A stretch of DNA of 64,000 nucleotides from CAVTLG01 sp963735495 (GCA_963735495.1 CAVTLG010000002.1:1674001-1738000); one strand, 5' to 3'; shown: positions 16,905 through 24,749, counted from the first letter of the stretch. Program-made: numbers and translations. The notes: generated by a model from the letters alone, not told the origin.

Positions 16905-18497
16905 TTAGCGTCTTTTGGGTTGATTAGGACGATAATCACGCGCGCGATCCAGGTTAACCCTTGTCACCAGCCCATTATCCATCAGGCGCGAGCCGATACG
17001 TTCATCTATGCCTTGTAAGCCTCTGGGATTGGCTGTAATGACGGTGGGCATACCCATGTTATAGCGATAGTTGAGCAATTGGAAGAGCTTTTCATTGGCC
17101 CAGGGAGAACTCTGCTGTGCCCCCAGGTCGTCGAGCACCAGCAGCTCCGCCTCGCGCATCTTTGAGAACAATTGGTCATAGACTTCAGTCGCGGTTGGCG
17201 CAAAGGCTGCTCGCAGGTGATCAAGCAAGTCAGGCACCGCTTCAAAGAGTACAACGGCTCCACTATCCAGGCTCTGATTGGCGATGGCGGCGGCCAGATG
17301 GGTCTTGCCGCAACCATTGGGGCCGATCAGCAGCAGCCAGCCATAAGGACTTTCTGCGAAATCGAGCGCGGCTTGAAAGGCTTCCTGCACACCAGGAACC
17401 CGCGCATTAAATGTTTTGAAGCTTTGATTGTGAAAAGCATCAAGATTGGACATGTCTCGCAACTGTTGACGGCGCTTGTCTTTTTTCTCCGTCTCTTTAC
17501 ATATACATGCAATGGGCTTGCCAAAGTTAGGATGTCCAAACGGGACATCGGCTCGCAGGTAGCCTGCACCTCTGCACCTGGGGCATGCTTGCCTGGATGG
17601 CTGTAAAGGAGGTAGTGGCGGCTGAGACATATCCCGTGTGACGAGCGGACGCTGCGGTTTTGCCACTGGCACGGCGGCCTCTTGCGCGATGTATTCGCGC
17701 TCACGCCGCATATCAGCTATAACTTGCGGATTCAACGGTTGTGTCGTGCGGCGATAATGCTGTATATCCTGCGTACGGTTTTGTGGTGCAGGCGTCTGTG
17801 GATTAGGGATGGGCGCGGGCATGCGCATATCGCGTAAGTCTCGTGTGACGCGTGCTTGCGTATGTGGCTCGGCATCCGGGGCCAACCTTTCGCGGTAGAT
17901 GGACGCATAATTTGTCCTGGGCTCTGCCACGATACCGTTATCTGTCTGTCTGTAGGAAAGCGGATCTTTGCCGTCCTGCTCCCAATCACCGTAGCCCATG
18001 GCGACCGCCTCTTCGCTGTCCTCTTCCCACTCATCAATCACATCCGCGTGTGGGCTAGCCGCATAGTTGTCGGCATAGTATTCGTGGGCTGGCCGTGACT
18101 GTGGGGGTGGCGTGTAGAGCGCACCTGGCTGGGAACGGGGAGTCGCAACGCTATCCGTAGCTGGACGGCGCTGCACGTGCCCCTGATTGTAACTATCATA
18201 GGTTGTTGGCTGAGAGGCTGGTTCATGATAATAGGCAGTGTAGGGACGTCGCTCATAGTTGCTGGGATGTCCTGCCTCTCTCTGCTCCTGGGGACCCACG
18301 GTGCCGCGCCTCATGGGCACCTGCGTGTTGTATTGAGGTTGACCCAGGCGTGCTCTTTGTTCTGGCAGTGGCCGACGCGAAACAGGTTGTTGTGCGCTGC
18401 GCTGTCCCGGCTGCGAGACCCCTTGAGAAGATCGCTGCTCGGGTGGCAGTTGACGCCGCTGTGCCGTCCTTCCCATGATGTCGTTCAAGCGTTCCAT
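16905..18497 (-). CDS. dnaC: DnaC/DnaI-type replicative helicase loader with long disordered N-terminus
   Basis: AAA+ ATPase of 530 residues. The C-terminal 230 residues match DnaC/DnaI/IstB-type loaders: Walker A LLIGPNGCGKTHLAAAIA, Walker B ELLVLDDLGAQ, sensor region VITANPRG and the ending GSRLMDNGLVTRVNLDRARD. Just before it lies a zinc-knuckle-like segment CPRCRGAGYLRADVP and CICKETEKK. The first 280 residues are Pro/Gln/Arg-rich and probably disordered, far longer than in DnaI (about 310 residues in all). It overlaps the DnaD-like gene by 13 bases and follows dnaB, so the three make a helicase-loading operon. The loader would place DnaB on origin or restart DNA. Loader assignment is firm; the tail function is unknown. 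Confidence 0.88.
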   Translation of the reverse strand: MERLNDIMGRTAQRRQLPPEQRSSQGVSQPGQRSAQQPVSRRPLPEQRARLGQPQYNTQVPMRRGTVGPQEQREAGHPSNYERRPYTAYYHEPASQPTTYDSYNQGHVQRRPATDSVATPRSQPGALYTPPPQSRPAHEYYADNYAASPHADVIDEWEEDSEEAVAMGYGDWEQDGKDPLSYRQTDNGIVAEPRTNYASIYRERLAPDAEPHTQARVTRDLRDMRMPAPIPNPQTPAPQNRTQDIQHYRRTTQPLNPQVIADMRREREYIAQEAAVPVAKPQRPLVTRDMSQPPLPPLQPSRQACPRCRGAGYLRADVPFGHPNFGKPIACICKETEKKDKRRQQLRDMSNLDAFHNQSFKTFNARVPGVQEAFQAALDFAESPYGWLLLIGPNGCGKTHLAAAIANQSLDSGAVVLFEAVPDLLDHLRAAFAPTATEVYDQLFSKMREAELLVLDDLGAQQSSPWANEKLFQLLNYRYNMGMPTVITANPRGLQGIDERIGSRLMDNGLVTRVNLDRARDYRPNQPKRR

Positions 18498-19237
18498 TGT
18501 TGCCGACCTTCCGTTTTCCAGCGCCGTAGAATAGCGCTAATGTAACTCCATTTTCGTATGTTATGTTGTATAGCTTCGCGAAATGCGGCCTCGATCCACT
18601 CCGCCGGATACTGCTCTGCGGCGTCCCTGAGATCTTCTGCGATTAATGGTGCTAAAAGTCCGATATTCTGTTCATATAAGACAAAAATATTAGGCCGTTC
18701 AATCTCGACTTGTATATGTCGGGCGTTGTCGTATCCATTAGATTTAGCATACACTCCCCCCGCAATAGCCTTTTCGTGCTCCTCAATGCCCTGTTGCTCT
18801 TCATCGTTCGTGAGCAAACGCACAGGCACCATTTCCCCTCCTTCTAATTCTGTGACGACCTTGCGACTGCGCGCGGTATTGAAGAAATACCAGCTAATGA
18901 TCTCAGGTTCGTCTTTGCCTATCGTAATTTGTTTTAGATGTATTCTGAGCAGCGTCCCGCGTACGATAGCCTGTTCCAGTCCCTGGTGCAGGCGCTCCTC
19001 TGCTGGACGTGGATCTCCTCTGCGCTTGAGACTACGCAGTAAGATCTGATCGCTCTGCAACTCGTGGTCGCTAACGCAACGCGGGTTGCCCTGTTTTTTT
19101 GCCAGGAGCCAGAAGATATGCAACGTCACTTTCAGTTCGGCGCTATCCTCGATCTCCGGCAAGAGTTGCGTGAAAAAAACCTCTGGAATGGGCACATAAG
19201 GATTTTTCCCCGCTGGAAAACCAGTAAAGCCAGTCAT
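18485..19237 (-). CDS. DnaD-domain replication initiation protein
   Basis: Primosomal protein of 250 residues. The N-terminal half (PIPEVFFTQLLPEIEDSAEL, LHIFWLLAKKQG) resembles the winged-helix initiation domain of DnaD/DnaB-type proteins. The C-terminal part has the DnaD core: IFVLYEQNIGLLAPLIAEDL, then AFREAIQHNIRKWSYISAIL and RRW, matching the conserved YxxxIxxxW feature that contacts DNA and partners. It lies between dnaB (20-base gap) and the loader (13-base overlap). In Firmicutes, DnaD, DnaB and DnaI together recruit the replicative helicase; here gene order suggests the same pathway. Start ATG is preceded by GGGGGTGG. Confidence 0.85.
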   Translation of the reverse strand: MTGFTGFPAGKNPYVPIPEVFFTQLLPEIEDSAELKVTLHIFWLLAKKQGNPRCVSDHELQSDQILLRSLKRRGDPRPAEERLHQGLEQAIVRGTLLRIHLKQITIGKDEPEIISWYFFNTARSRKVVTELEGGEMVPVRLLTNDEEQQGIEEHEKAIAGGVYAKSNGYDNARHIQVEIERPNIFVLYEQNIGLLAPLIAEDLRDAAEQYPAEWIEAAFREAIQHNIRKWSYISAILRRWKTEGRQQWNA

Positions 19238-19257
19238 AGCTGTCCACCCCCATTATT

Positions 19258-21192
19258 TTATTGTTCTTCTGTTGGTGGTGAGGCTTCCAGATCGCTAAAG
19301 CGCGTCTGGCTGGCCTGGAAATAGAGACTTACTTCGCCCACTGGACCGTTGCGGTGTTTGGCGACAATGATATCGGCGATATTTTTGCGTTCGGTATCCG
19401 GGTTATAGACGTCTTCTCTATAAATAAACATCACAATGTCCGCATCCTGCTCTATACTATTATGTACGATAATATCATCAGCAATAAAATTATGCGCTTC
19501 TTCTACTGTCAGATCGTAGACTTCGGCTTCACCATCGGGTTCGATAGAGCGTATCTTATCCCAATAGACGTCACTCAGAGCTAAATTTGGCTCTTCGTCC
19601 ATTTGAGGGTAGGGTAGGGGCGTCACCTTGCTGATCCGCCTGACTGACTGCGCAGCAGTAGAAGCCTCCTCGCAGTCAGATGAGCCGAAGGCTAGCGGCG
19701 ACAGCCGCGTTTCTGACTGAATAAGGGAGACGTCAGCTTCGTTGCCAGGCGGAACAAGAACGCGTGCGCCCTGCTCACCCATGATATGGTGGCTCCGAGA
19801 GTGGTCGCCAGGACACGCCCCTACCCGGCTTCCCGACGTTTCCCCCACAAGGATGGAGACCTCCAAATTTGTCAGTTGCATCTGGCGGGTTGTTAGACCT
19901 GCAACTTGCATGGCTAACGCATTGTCACTCATAGTGGCTTGTGTGGGACCTGAGAGACGCCGTGGGAGTGCAATACGTTCATCTTTGGCAATCTCGTCTA
20001 GCCGCTTCCAGCCGTGAATGGTCAAAAATTTATGATTTGCGGTAGCTCGAATGCTGCGGCCAAGACGCGTTGTCATTTTATAGATAAGCTTACGCCCGGT
20101 CGTAAATGCATGGGTAACCTTGTGTGGCTCAAGCTGCCACGTTGCTGTGTTCAGCGCCAGTACATTGAAATCACTCTTGTCTACAAGCTGTTCGATTGGT
20201 CGGTACGAACCTTCATCTGGTAAATAAATGAGTGTGTTACCTGCTAAGCAGCCACTTTCGCGCAGGTCTGAGAGCTGCGGTACCTTTGATTGTCTACTCT
20301 CAACCGCACGCGAGAGCTGTGCGAGCGCCATCACTGGCACATCAAGCTCGCGCGCCAGCCCTTTCAAATTTCGGCTAATCTCCGAGATCTCCTGGACACG
20401 ATTCTCGTTGCGCTTGCCGCCAACCGTTGATTGCATCAACTGTAGATAGTCCACAATGATCATGTCGATGCCCTGCTCAGCTTGCAAGCGTCGTGCCTTA
20501 CTGCGCATCTCCATCGTAGAGATGCCCGCTGTATCGTCGATCCAGATATTGGCCTCGGCTAACGTACCCATCGCGAAGACGATGCGCTCCCACTCGTCGT
20601 CTTCGATCCAGCCTGTGCGCAGGCGCTGCTGGTCGATGCCTGCGTCCATAGAGAGGAGGCGTTGTACCAACTGCTCCTTACTCATTTCCAGGCTGAAAAC
20701 TGCTATCGATTGTTTATGCTTCACCGCCGCATTATGTGCCAGGCTAAGAGCCAGTGATGTATTATGCACAAAGACATCCTGAGCTATAAAATTAGCGCCA
20801 TCGGGGACGGTCAGGTCATAGACCTGGTGTTCACCTATCGGCTCGATGGAAACAATTTTGTCCCAATAGACATCCTGGCTAGCTGCTAGACGTAGAGACG
20901 TGTCTTGTAGTATCTCCGCATAAGCTGCCAGGCGATAACGAGGAATTCCGCGCTTTTTTTCGCCGATCCAGCCAATCTCATCCTGATATTTTTTTACACT
21001 TTCGGGATTTGTCAGTGCGACTCGCCATGCGTTATTACATGAAGTTTTAGCATACTGGGCTATGATACCAAAGCGGATGAATGCATGTTGAACATCGGCT
21101 GCTAGTTGCTGGGAAGCAACAGTAAATTCAATGCGTGGACAGCCTGCCTGCGTCGCGTAAATACTGCCATCACAACTCATGAGTGCGCGCAA
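19258..21192 (-). CDS. dnaB: Replicative DNA helicase DnaB, C-terminal part: end of intein 1, helicase core, intein 2, C-terminus
   Basis: This 644-codon frame holds, in order: the second half of intein 1 (to residue 144, ending FVHN), extein TSLALSLAHNAAV with H2-H3 helicase motifs (FSLEMSKEQL, IIVDYLQLM, LSRAVESR), intein 2 (residues 315-578) inserted after LSDLRESG, and the last extein SIEQDADIVMFIYRED to the C-terminus. Extein residues join smoothly to the N-terminal frame to give a normal DnaB of about 468 residues. The frame overlaps the upstream frame by 23 bases; an ATG at 21180 sits eight bases before that frame's stop, so independent, coupled translation is possible, but no clear ribosome site precedes it. 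If the one-base shift is an assembly error, both frames are one gene from 22543. Confidence 0.9.
   Translation of the reverse strand: MRALMSCDGSIYATQAGCPRIEFTVASQQLAADVQHAFIRFGIIAQYAKTSCNNAWRVALTNPESVKKYQDEIGWIGEKKRGIPRYRLAAYAEILQDTSLRLAASQDVYWDKIVSIEPIGEHQVYDLTVPDGANFIAQDVFVHNTSLALSLAHNAAVKHKQSIAVFSLEMSKEQLVQRLLSMDAGIDQQRLRTGWIEDDEWERIVFAMGTLAEANIWIDDTAGISTMEMRSKARRLQAEQGIDMIIVDYLQLMQSTVGGKRNENRVQEISEISRNLKGLARELDVPVMALAQLSRAVESRQSKVPQLSDLRESGCLAGNTLIYLPDEGSYRPIEQLVDKSDFNVLALNTATWQLEPHKVTHAFTTGRKLIYKMTTRLGRSIRATANHKFLTIHGWKRLDEIAKDERIALPRRLSGPTQATMSDNALAMQVAGLTTRQMQLTNLEVSILVGETSGSRVGACPGDHSRSHHIMGEQGARVLVPPGNEADVSLIQSETRLSPLAFGSSDCEEASTAAQSVRRISKVTPLPYPQMDEEPNLALSDVYWDKIRSIEPDGEAEVYDLTVEEAHNFIADDIIVHNSIEQDADIVMFIYREDVYNPDTERKNIADIIVAKHRNGPVGEVSLYFQASQTRFSDLEASPPTEEQ
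19459..20250 (-). other. DnaB intein 2 (264 aa mini-intein at RESG/SIEQDAD)
   Basis: Protein intron in the same site as the Synechocystis DnaB intein. It starts CLAGNTLIYLPDEGS, has block B TRLGRSIRATANHKFLTIHG (Thr and His of TxxH) and WKRLDE...IALPRRL. It resumes with DVYWDKIRSIEP and block F VYDLTVEEAHNFIADDIIVH, and ends in Asn followed by Ser, so all splicing residues are present. No LAGLIDADG endonuclease remains. The linker between the two splicing halves (19606-19861) is instead encoded by repeat DNA shared with intergenic regions. Confidence 0.93.
19606..19861. repeat. Interspersed palindromic repeat inside dnaB intein 2, in frame
   Basis: Perfect 12-base inverted arms, GGGTAGGGGCGT at 19612-19623 and its complement at 19815-19826, surround a second element with arms CCGCCTGAC / GCCAGGCGG (19637-19752). 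The outer element matches the one at 48582-48681 (including TGGTCGC-AGGACACGCCCC and AAGGATGGAGACC). The inner one matches copies at 44454-44527 and 47322-47380. Translated on the minus strand it stays open for about 85 codons (for example LVGETSGSRVGACPGDHSR). Confidence 0.87.
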
Positions 21193-21847
21193 GAATTTCT
21201 GCTAGGTAGCGACGGCTCCATTGCCAGACGCAAGATGGAAAATACTTGTCTTGCGCATACTTGCCCATCATCCCCAGTTCTTTAAGCCATAGCGTTACTG
21301 GATTGGCGGGTAAGATAGCGATACCTCTTTGTGTGTAAGGCTGTTTTTGCTGGGCAACGGTATAGGTAATCCTTTCCTGTCGGAGTGCGCATGCAGGGTA
21401 ATACGTTGCGATAATCTGTTTGAAGTCCTCTACAATAACTGGATCTGTATTGGTAAAAGCAGGCGAATTTCTTGTCAAGCCACCTTCTGCTATAAAGTAG
21501 GCCAGCAGCCGTACTTTCTCTAGTGGCCAGCTTTCGTCTCCGCCAAATGCGGGGACAGCAGTAGGGACGGCAATACATTGTCCGACCTGCAAATCATGCA
21601 GTGGTTGCCAGCCGTTAATAGTGAGAAATGGATGGTGGCCTGTCACCTCTACTGTGCGACCAGTATGTGTTCGTACACAATAGCAAGGCTGTATGCCGCT
21701 ATCTATCCAGTTACTAATTGCTGCCGTTTGAACTCTACCTTCGTTAGAGAGTGAGTAGACCGTTGGTAACTGACGCTGCACATACTCTTCAATCGTTATT
21801 CTTTCGCCTGTGGTTGGATTATCTATCAGTGTGCTTGCTGTCAGGCA
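20761..21847 (-). other. DnaB intein 1 in the P-loop, with LAGLIDADG endonuclease broken by a frameshift
   Basis: Inserted after ARPAVGK of Walker A and before TSLAL. It begins CLTASTLIDNP, has block B GRTVEVTGHHPFLTINGW, a first LAGLIDADG-like helix RLLAYFIAEGGL, and a second one FLRALMSCDGSIY. Block F is VYDLTVPDGANFIAQDVFVH, then Asn, with Thr as +1 residue. Length 1087 bases is 362 codons plus one base: the extra base is in GCAGAAATTC near 21197, just ahead of the second LAGLIDADG helix. Splicing residues are intact on both sides, so the break lies wholly in the endonuclease domain. Confidence 0.9.
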
Positions 21848-22543
21848 TTTTCCCACGGCAGGACGAGCTGCTAAAATAATCAAATCGGAGCGTTGCAGGC
21901 CGCCGGTCAGGCGATCCAGGTCGGTAAAGCCTGTTGGGACACCTACGATGGCACCGCGTCGTTCATGGAGCTGGTCGAGCTTGGCCATATAGTCGGCCAA
22001 CAGGTCGCGCATGGCTGAAAAGTCGGCACGCGCGTGACGCTGGGTGATGCCAAAAATAAGTTGCTCGGCTTTATCCAGGGCCACATCGGCATCGCTTTCT
22101 TCATAGGCCGCTGCCGCAATCTGTCCTGCGGCGTGAATGAGGCGGCGCAGGATGGCTGTGCGCTCGACGATGCGCCCGTAATATTCGACATTACCGCTTG
22201 TGGGCACCTGATTGATCAGCGAAGTAATGTAGCCAGGTCCCCCCACTTCCTCTAGCTTATTTCTGCCTGCCAGTTCATCGCAGATCGTAATAAAGTCCGC
22301 CGGTTCATGCTGCTCATAGAGCTGGAGGATCGTCTCGTAAATCGTGCGATGGGCATCGCGATAGAAATCCTCTGGCTGCAGGAAATCTGCTACTTGCACA
22401 ATCGCCTCAGGATCGATAATGATACTGCCAAGTACGCCGCACTCGGCTTCTATATTCTGCGGTAATAGTTTTTCCACTTCATCGACTCCAGCATCTACAA
22501 GACTTATTGTACCGGTATGCACGCAGCAGAAAGAGCATGACAT
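21170..22543 (-). CDS. dnaB: Replicative DNA helicase DnaB, N-terminal part plus first half of intein 1
   Basis: The first 232 extein residues cover the DnaB N-terminal domain (LLPQNIEAECGVLGSIIIDP, FYRDAHRTIYETI, NEVGGPGY-like LEEVGGPGYI, linker helix) and the start of the RecA-like domain up to Walker A (GFTDLDRLTGGLQRSDLIIL, AARPAVGK). Intein 1 then begins at 21847 and the frame stops at 21170 inside its endonuclease, reading ILARTHEL-stop. The start is uncertain: ATG 22543 has a weak GGTGG upstream; a GTG nearer the conserved VEKLLPQN could also serve. DnaB unwinds DNA ahead of the fork as a hexamer. As it is essential, either the break is a sequence error, or two polypeptides are joined by trans-splicing. 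Confidence 0.88.
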   Translation of the reverse strand: MSCSFCCVHTGTISLVDAGVDEVEKLLPQNIEAECGVLGSIIIDPEAIVQVADFLQPEDFYRDAHRTIYETILQLYEQHEPADFITICDELAGRNKLEEVGGPGYITSLINQVPTSGNVEYYGRIVERTAILRRLIHAAGQIAAAAYEESDADVALDKAEQLIFGITQRHARADFSAMRDLLADYMAKLDQLHERRGAIVGVPTGFTDLDRLTGGLQRSDLIILAARPAVGKCLTASTLIDNPTTGERITIEEYVQRQLPTVYSLSNEGRVQTAAISNWIDSGIQPCYCVRTHTGRTVEVTGHHPFLTINGWQPLHDLQVGQCIAVPTAVPAFGGDESWPLEKVRLLAYFIAEGGLTRNSPAFTNTDPVIVEDFKQIIATYYPACALRQERITYTVAQQKQPYTQRGIAILPANPVTLWLKELGMMGKYAQDKYFPSCVWQWSRRYLAEILARTHEL

Positions 22544-22804
22544 ATCTGTATGCCACCGTTGAGCAATTGCTCGGTACATGCGTAAATTGGCTATCAGGAC
22601 CGCGAGTATGTGCAATCGGCCAGCTCAATTGCTTCAATGACCTGTCCAGCAGTAAGAAGCATTATAGCATATACTTGTACATACGTTCGCGCTCTACTCT
22701 TTGTGCGTCACGTAGGGGACAAGGGGATTGCTCTCCAAAATCTCGTGTGCACAAAGTGTAACGAATATTGCGACCGAAATCAAATCGTCATGATGGCCGT
22801 GCTC

Positions 22805-22948
22805 TGTGGATATGTGGATATGTTTCTGTTGGACGCAAGCACGTTGTGAGCTTGAATAGCACCGACTGCAAAGTTTTCCTCCAGTTATCCACCGTGGAAT
22901 GGGAGTTATCCCCACTTATCCACAGAGTTATCCACGTACTTATCCACC
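22805..22948. promoter_or_regulatory. Cluster of seven DnaA-box-like sites upstream of dnaB (candidate oriC or DnaA-controlled promoter)
   Basis: Five sites read TTATCCACC (22885), TTATCCCCA (22906), TTATCCACA (22916, perfect consensus), TTATCCACG (22928) and TTATCCACC (22940), spaced 21, 10, 12 and 12 bases. Two inverted near-matches TGTGGATAT are at 22805 and 22813. AT-rich DNA (AAAATGTCACAAAAATTTGT) follows at about 22980. The cluster lies in the 650-base spacer between leftward dnaB and rightward cyclophilin genes. Confidence 0.75.
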
Positions 22949-23193
22949 AGAAATTGGTGCTCTCCGTGGAAAAATGTCACAAAAATTTGTGTTTGGGGGG
23001 GAATCATAGGCTAGTTTTAGCCAGAGAGCGAAATTTGTGGGGAGCAAAAGACGCTGGGGTCCTGTTTTTGTCGTTGGTGATCTGCATCCTCAATTAGGTC
23101 TTGACCCGAGTAGGTAGGAGGTTTATTATAGACGAATAAATACACGAGTTCTGAGTTGGTCGTGTAAAAAGAAGGAGCATCGATACAGATACT

Positions 23194-24108
23194 ATGCCAA
23201 AGACAACAAAACGCGAAGCGACGAAGCGTGCGGCGCGAGTTGCCAAAGCTCATGCGACCGAGTTATCAAATTTGGAGGTCAAAGACCCGCAAGAACGTCG
23301 GCGCTCTCCTGGTTACAGGTCCCCGGCTCGTGGTATTGCGCGCTATCCGTGGGCTTCAGCAATCGTGTTGTGCCTCGTTTTGGGAAGTGTGTTTTATTTA
23401 TACCATCAGCATCTCGGGCCATTTGCGCCCCACGCTAAGGTCTCTGCTACACCGACCGTTGCGCCAATTGCGACCGTCGCGGCTGCACAGTCACCGTGCA
23501 ACAGTGCAACCATTCTGGCAAAAATAACCAAGACGTCGCCGGTTCCCACGACAGCAGACGTCAAAGCCATCAACCATACCTACACAAAGGCCAGTCAGGT
23601 CATTCAGGATAACAAATTGTATTGTGCGGGTATTAATACCAATCGCGGCCTGATTGTCCTTGAGCTCAATCCGAGCGAAGCACCCGTAACCGTCAATAAT
23701 TTTGTCTTCCTGGCCGAGAACCACTTCTACGATGGGTTGACCTTCAATCGCGTCATTCCTGATACCAGCCAGTACTCAGGACAGATTCACATTGTACAGG
23801 GCGGTGACCCGACCGGTACCGGAAGTGGTGGACCTGGCTATAAGTTTAAAGACGAGACGGTCAAGGGCAGCTATACTGCGGGTACCGTTGCCATGGCCAA
23901 TTCTGGTGCCAATACCAATGGCAGCCAGTTTTTCATCAACATTACCGATAATAGCAAGCTTCTGGCGAAAAGCTATAATCTCTTTGGGCGTGTTGTGAAG
24001 GGCATGAATGTCGTCGAGCAGATACGTGGGCCGAACGAGGTGCTGGCTTCCGCAAAAAATATCAAACCGGACGTCATGTACTATGTCGTAGTCACTCCGG
24101 CGTCTTAA
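23194..24108 (+). CDS. Membrane-anchored cyclophilin-type peptidyl-prolyl isomerase
   Basis: Peptidyl-prolyl cis-trans isomerase of 304 residues. A basic cytoplasmic lead (1-50) precedes a single membrane helix WASAIVLCLVLGSVFYLYH (about 53-71), a Thr/Ala/Pro linker and the cyclophilin domain outside the cell. Domain motifs are VNNFVFLAENHFYDGLTFNRVI, QGGDPTGTGSGGPGY and MANSGANTNGSQFFI, with the catalytic Arg in FNRVI and the substrate-binding Gln-Phe-Phe. It would assist folding of exported proteins. A second, soluble cyclophilin follows, so the pair arose by duplication, with one copy for each side of the membrane. Start ATG follows AAGAAGGAG by a short gap. Confidence 0.92.
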   Translation: MPKTTKREATKRAARVAKAHATELSNLEVKDPQERRRSPGYRSPARGIARYPWASAIVLCLVLGSVFYLYHQHLGPFAPHAKVSATPTVAPIATVAAAQSPCNSATILAKITKTSPVPTTADVKAINHTYTKASQVIQDNKLYCAGINTNRGLIVLELNPSEAPVTVNNFVFLAENHFYDGLTFNRVIPDTSQYSGQIHIVQGGDPTGTGSGGPGYKFKDETVKGSYTAGTVAMANSGANTNGSQFFINITDNSKLLAKSYNLFGRVVKGMNVVEQIRGPNEVLASAKNIKPDVMYYVVVTPAS

Positions 24109-24123
24109 AGAGGTGTTACAATG

Positions 24124-24150
24124 AAGAGGGCGGCCTGGTGGTCGCCCTTT
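24124..24150 (+). terminator. Hairpin between the two cyclophilin genes
   Basis: AAGAGGGCGGCC can pair with GGTCGCCCTTT across a TGGT loop. The following sequence (AGTATTG) is not T-rich, so it may be an attenuator or weak terminator that lowers expression of the second gene. Confidence 0.5.
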
Positions 24151-24171
24151 AGTATTGAGAGGAGAAGTTTC

Positions 24172-24684
24172 GTGGCGAAACAATACAGTAATCCACCAGC
24201 GATGGTGATCAATCCACAGAAGAAGTATACAGCGATTTTTCATACGGTGCGCGGCGATATGCAGGTTGAACTGTTTGCGGCTCAGGCTCCGATTACCGTC
24301 AACAATTTTGTCTTTCTAGCACGCGAAGGCTTCTACGATAACACGACCTTCCACCGTGTGATTGGCGGCTTTATGGCGCAAGGCGGAGATCCAACAGGCA
24401 CCGGGACCGGTGGTCCGGGCTATCGCTTTGATGATGAGCGAGGTGCCCTGGCACTACAACATAGCGCAGCCGGGATGTTGTCGATGGCCAATGCCGGAGC
24501 CAACACGAATGGCTCGCAGTTCTTCATCACCTATGGTCCAACACCACACCTCAATGGGAAGCATGGTGTATTTGGCCGTGTCATCGAGGGGATGGATGTC
24601 TTGAAGGCCATCCGCGAGCGAGATCCAGGACGCTCTCGCCAGCCTGGTGACGCTATACAGTCCATCGAGATTATCGAGAGCTAG
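24172..24684 (+). CDS. Cytoplasmic cyclophilin-type peptidyl-prolyl isomerase
   Basis: Soluble single-domain cyclophilin of about 170 residues. Motifs are TVRGDMQVELFAAQAPITVN, FHRVIGGFMAQGGDPTGTG, MANAGANTNGSQFFITYG and HGVFGRVIEGMDVL, so catalytic Arg and the Gln-Phe-Phe site are all present. No signal peptide is seen. GTG 24172 (MAKQYSNPPAMVINP) is chosen because GAGAGGAGAAG lies about 8 bases ahead; the open frame back to 24121 contains the hairpin. It follows the membrane-anchored paralogue by 63 bases, probably in one transcription unit partly insulated by that hairpin. Confidence 0.92.
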   Translation: MAKQYSNPPAMVINPQKKYTAIFHTVRGDMQVELFAAQAPITVNNFVFLAREGFYDNTTFHRVIGGFMAQGGDPTGTGTGGPGYRFDDERGALALQHSAAGMLSMANAGANTNGSQFFITYGPTPHLNGKHGVFGRVIEGMDVLKAIRERDPGRSRQPGDAIQSIEIIES

Positions 24685-24712
24685 CCATGCCTCTGCGCTA
24701 ACTTGCTCTATG

Positions 24713-24749
24713 CCCTGTTCTTCTGCAAAAGGAGAGCAGGGATTTTTTT
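24713..24749 (+). terminator. Terminator after the cyclophilin pair
   Basis: Imperfect stem CCCTG...CAGGG with an interrupted inner stem is followed by A and seven T residues. Confidence 0.65.

Noticed and set aside
19459..21847. Self-splicing introns in dnaB
   Set aside because: The interruptions are open reading frames with intein blocks and Cys1/His-Asn ends, not RNA intron cores.
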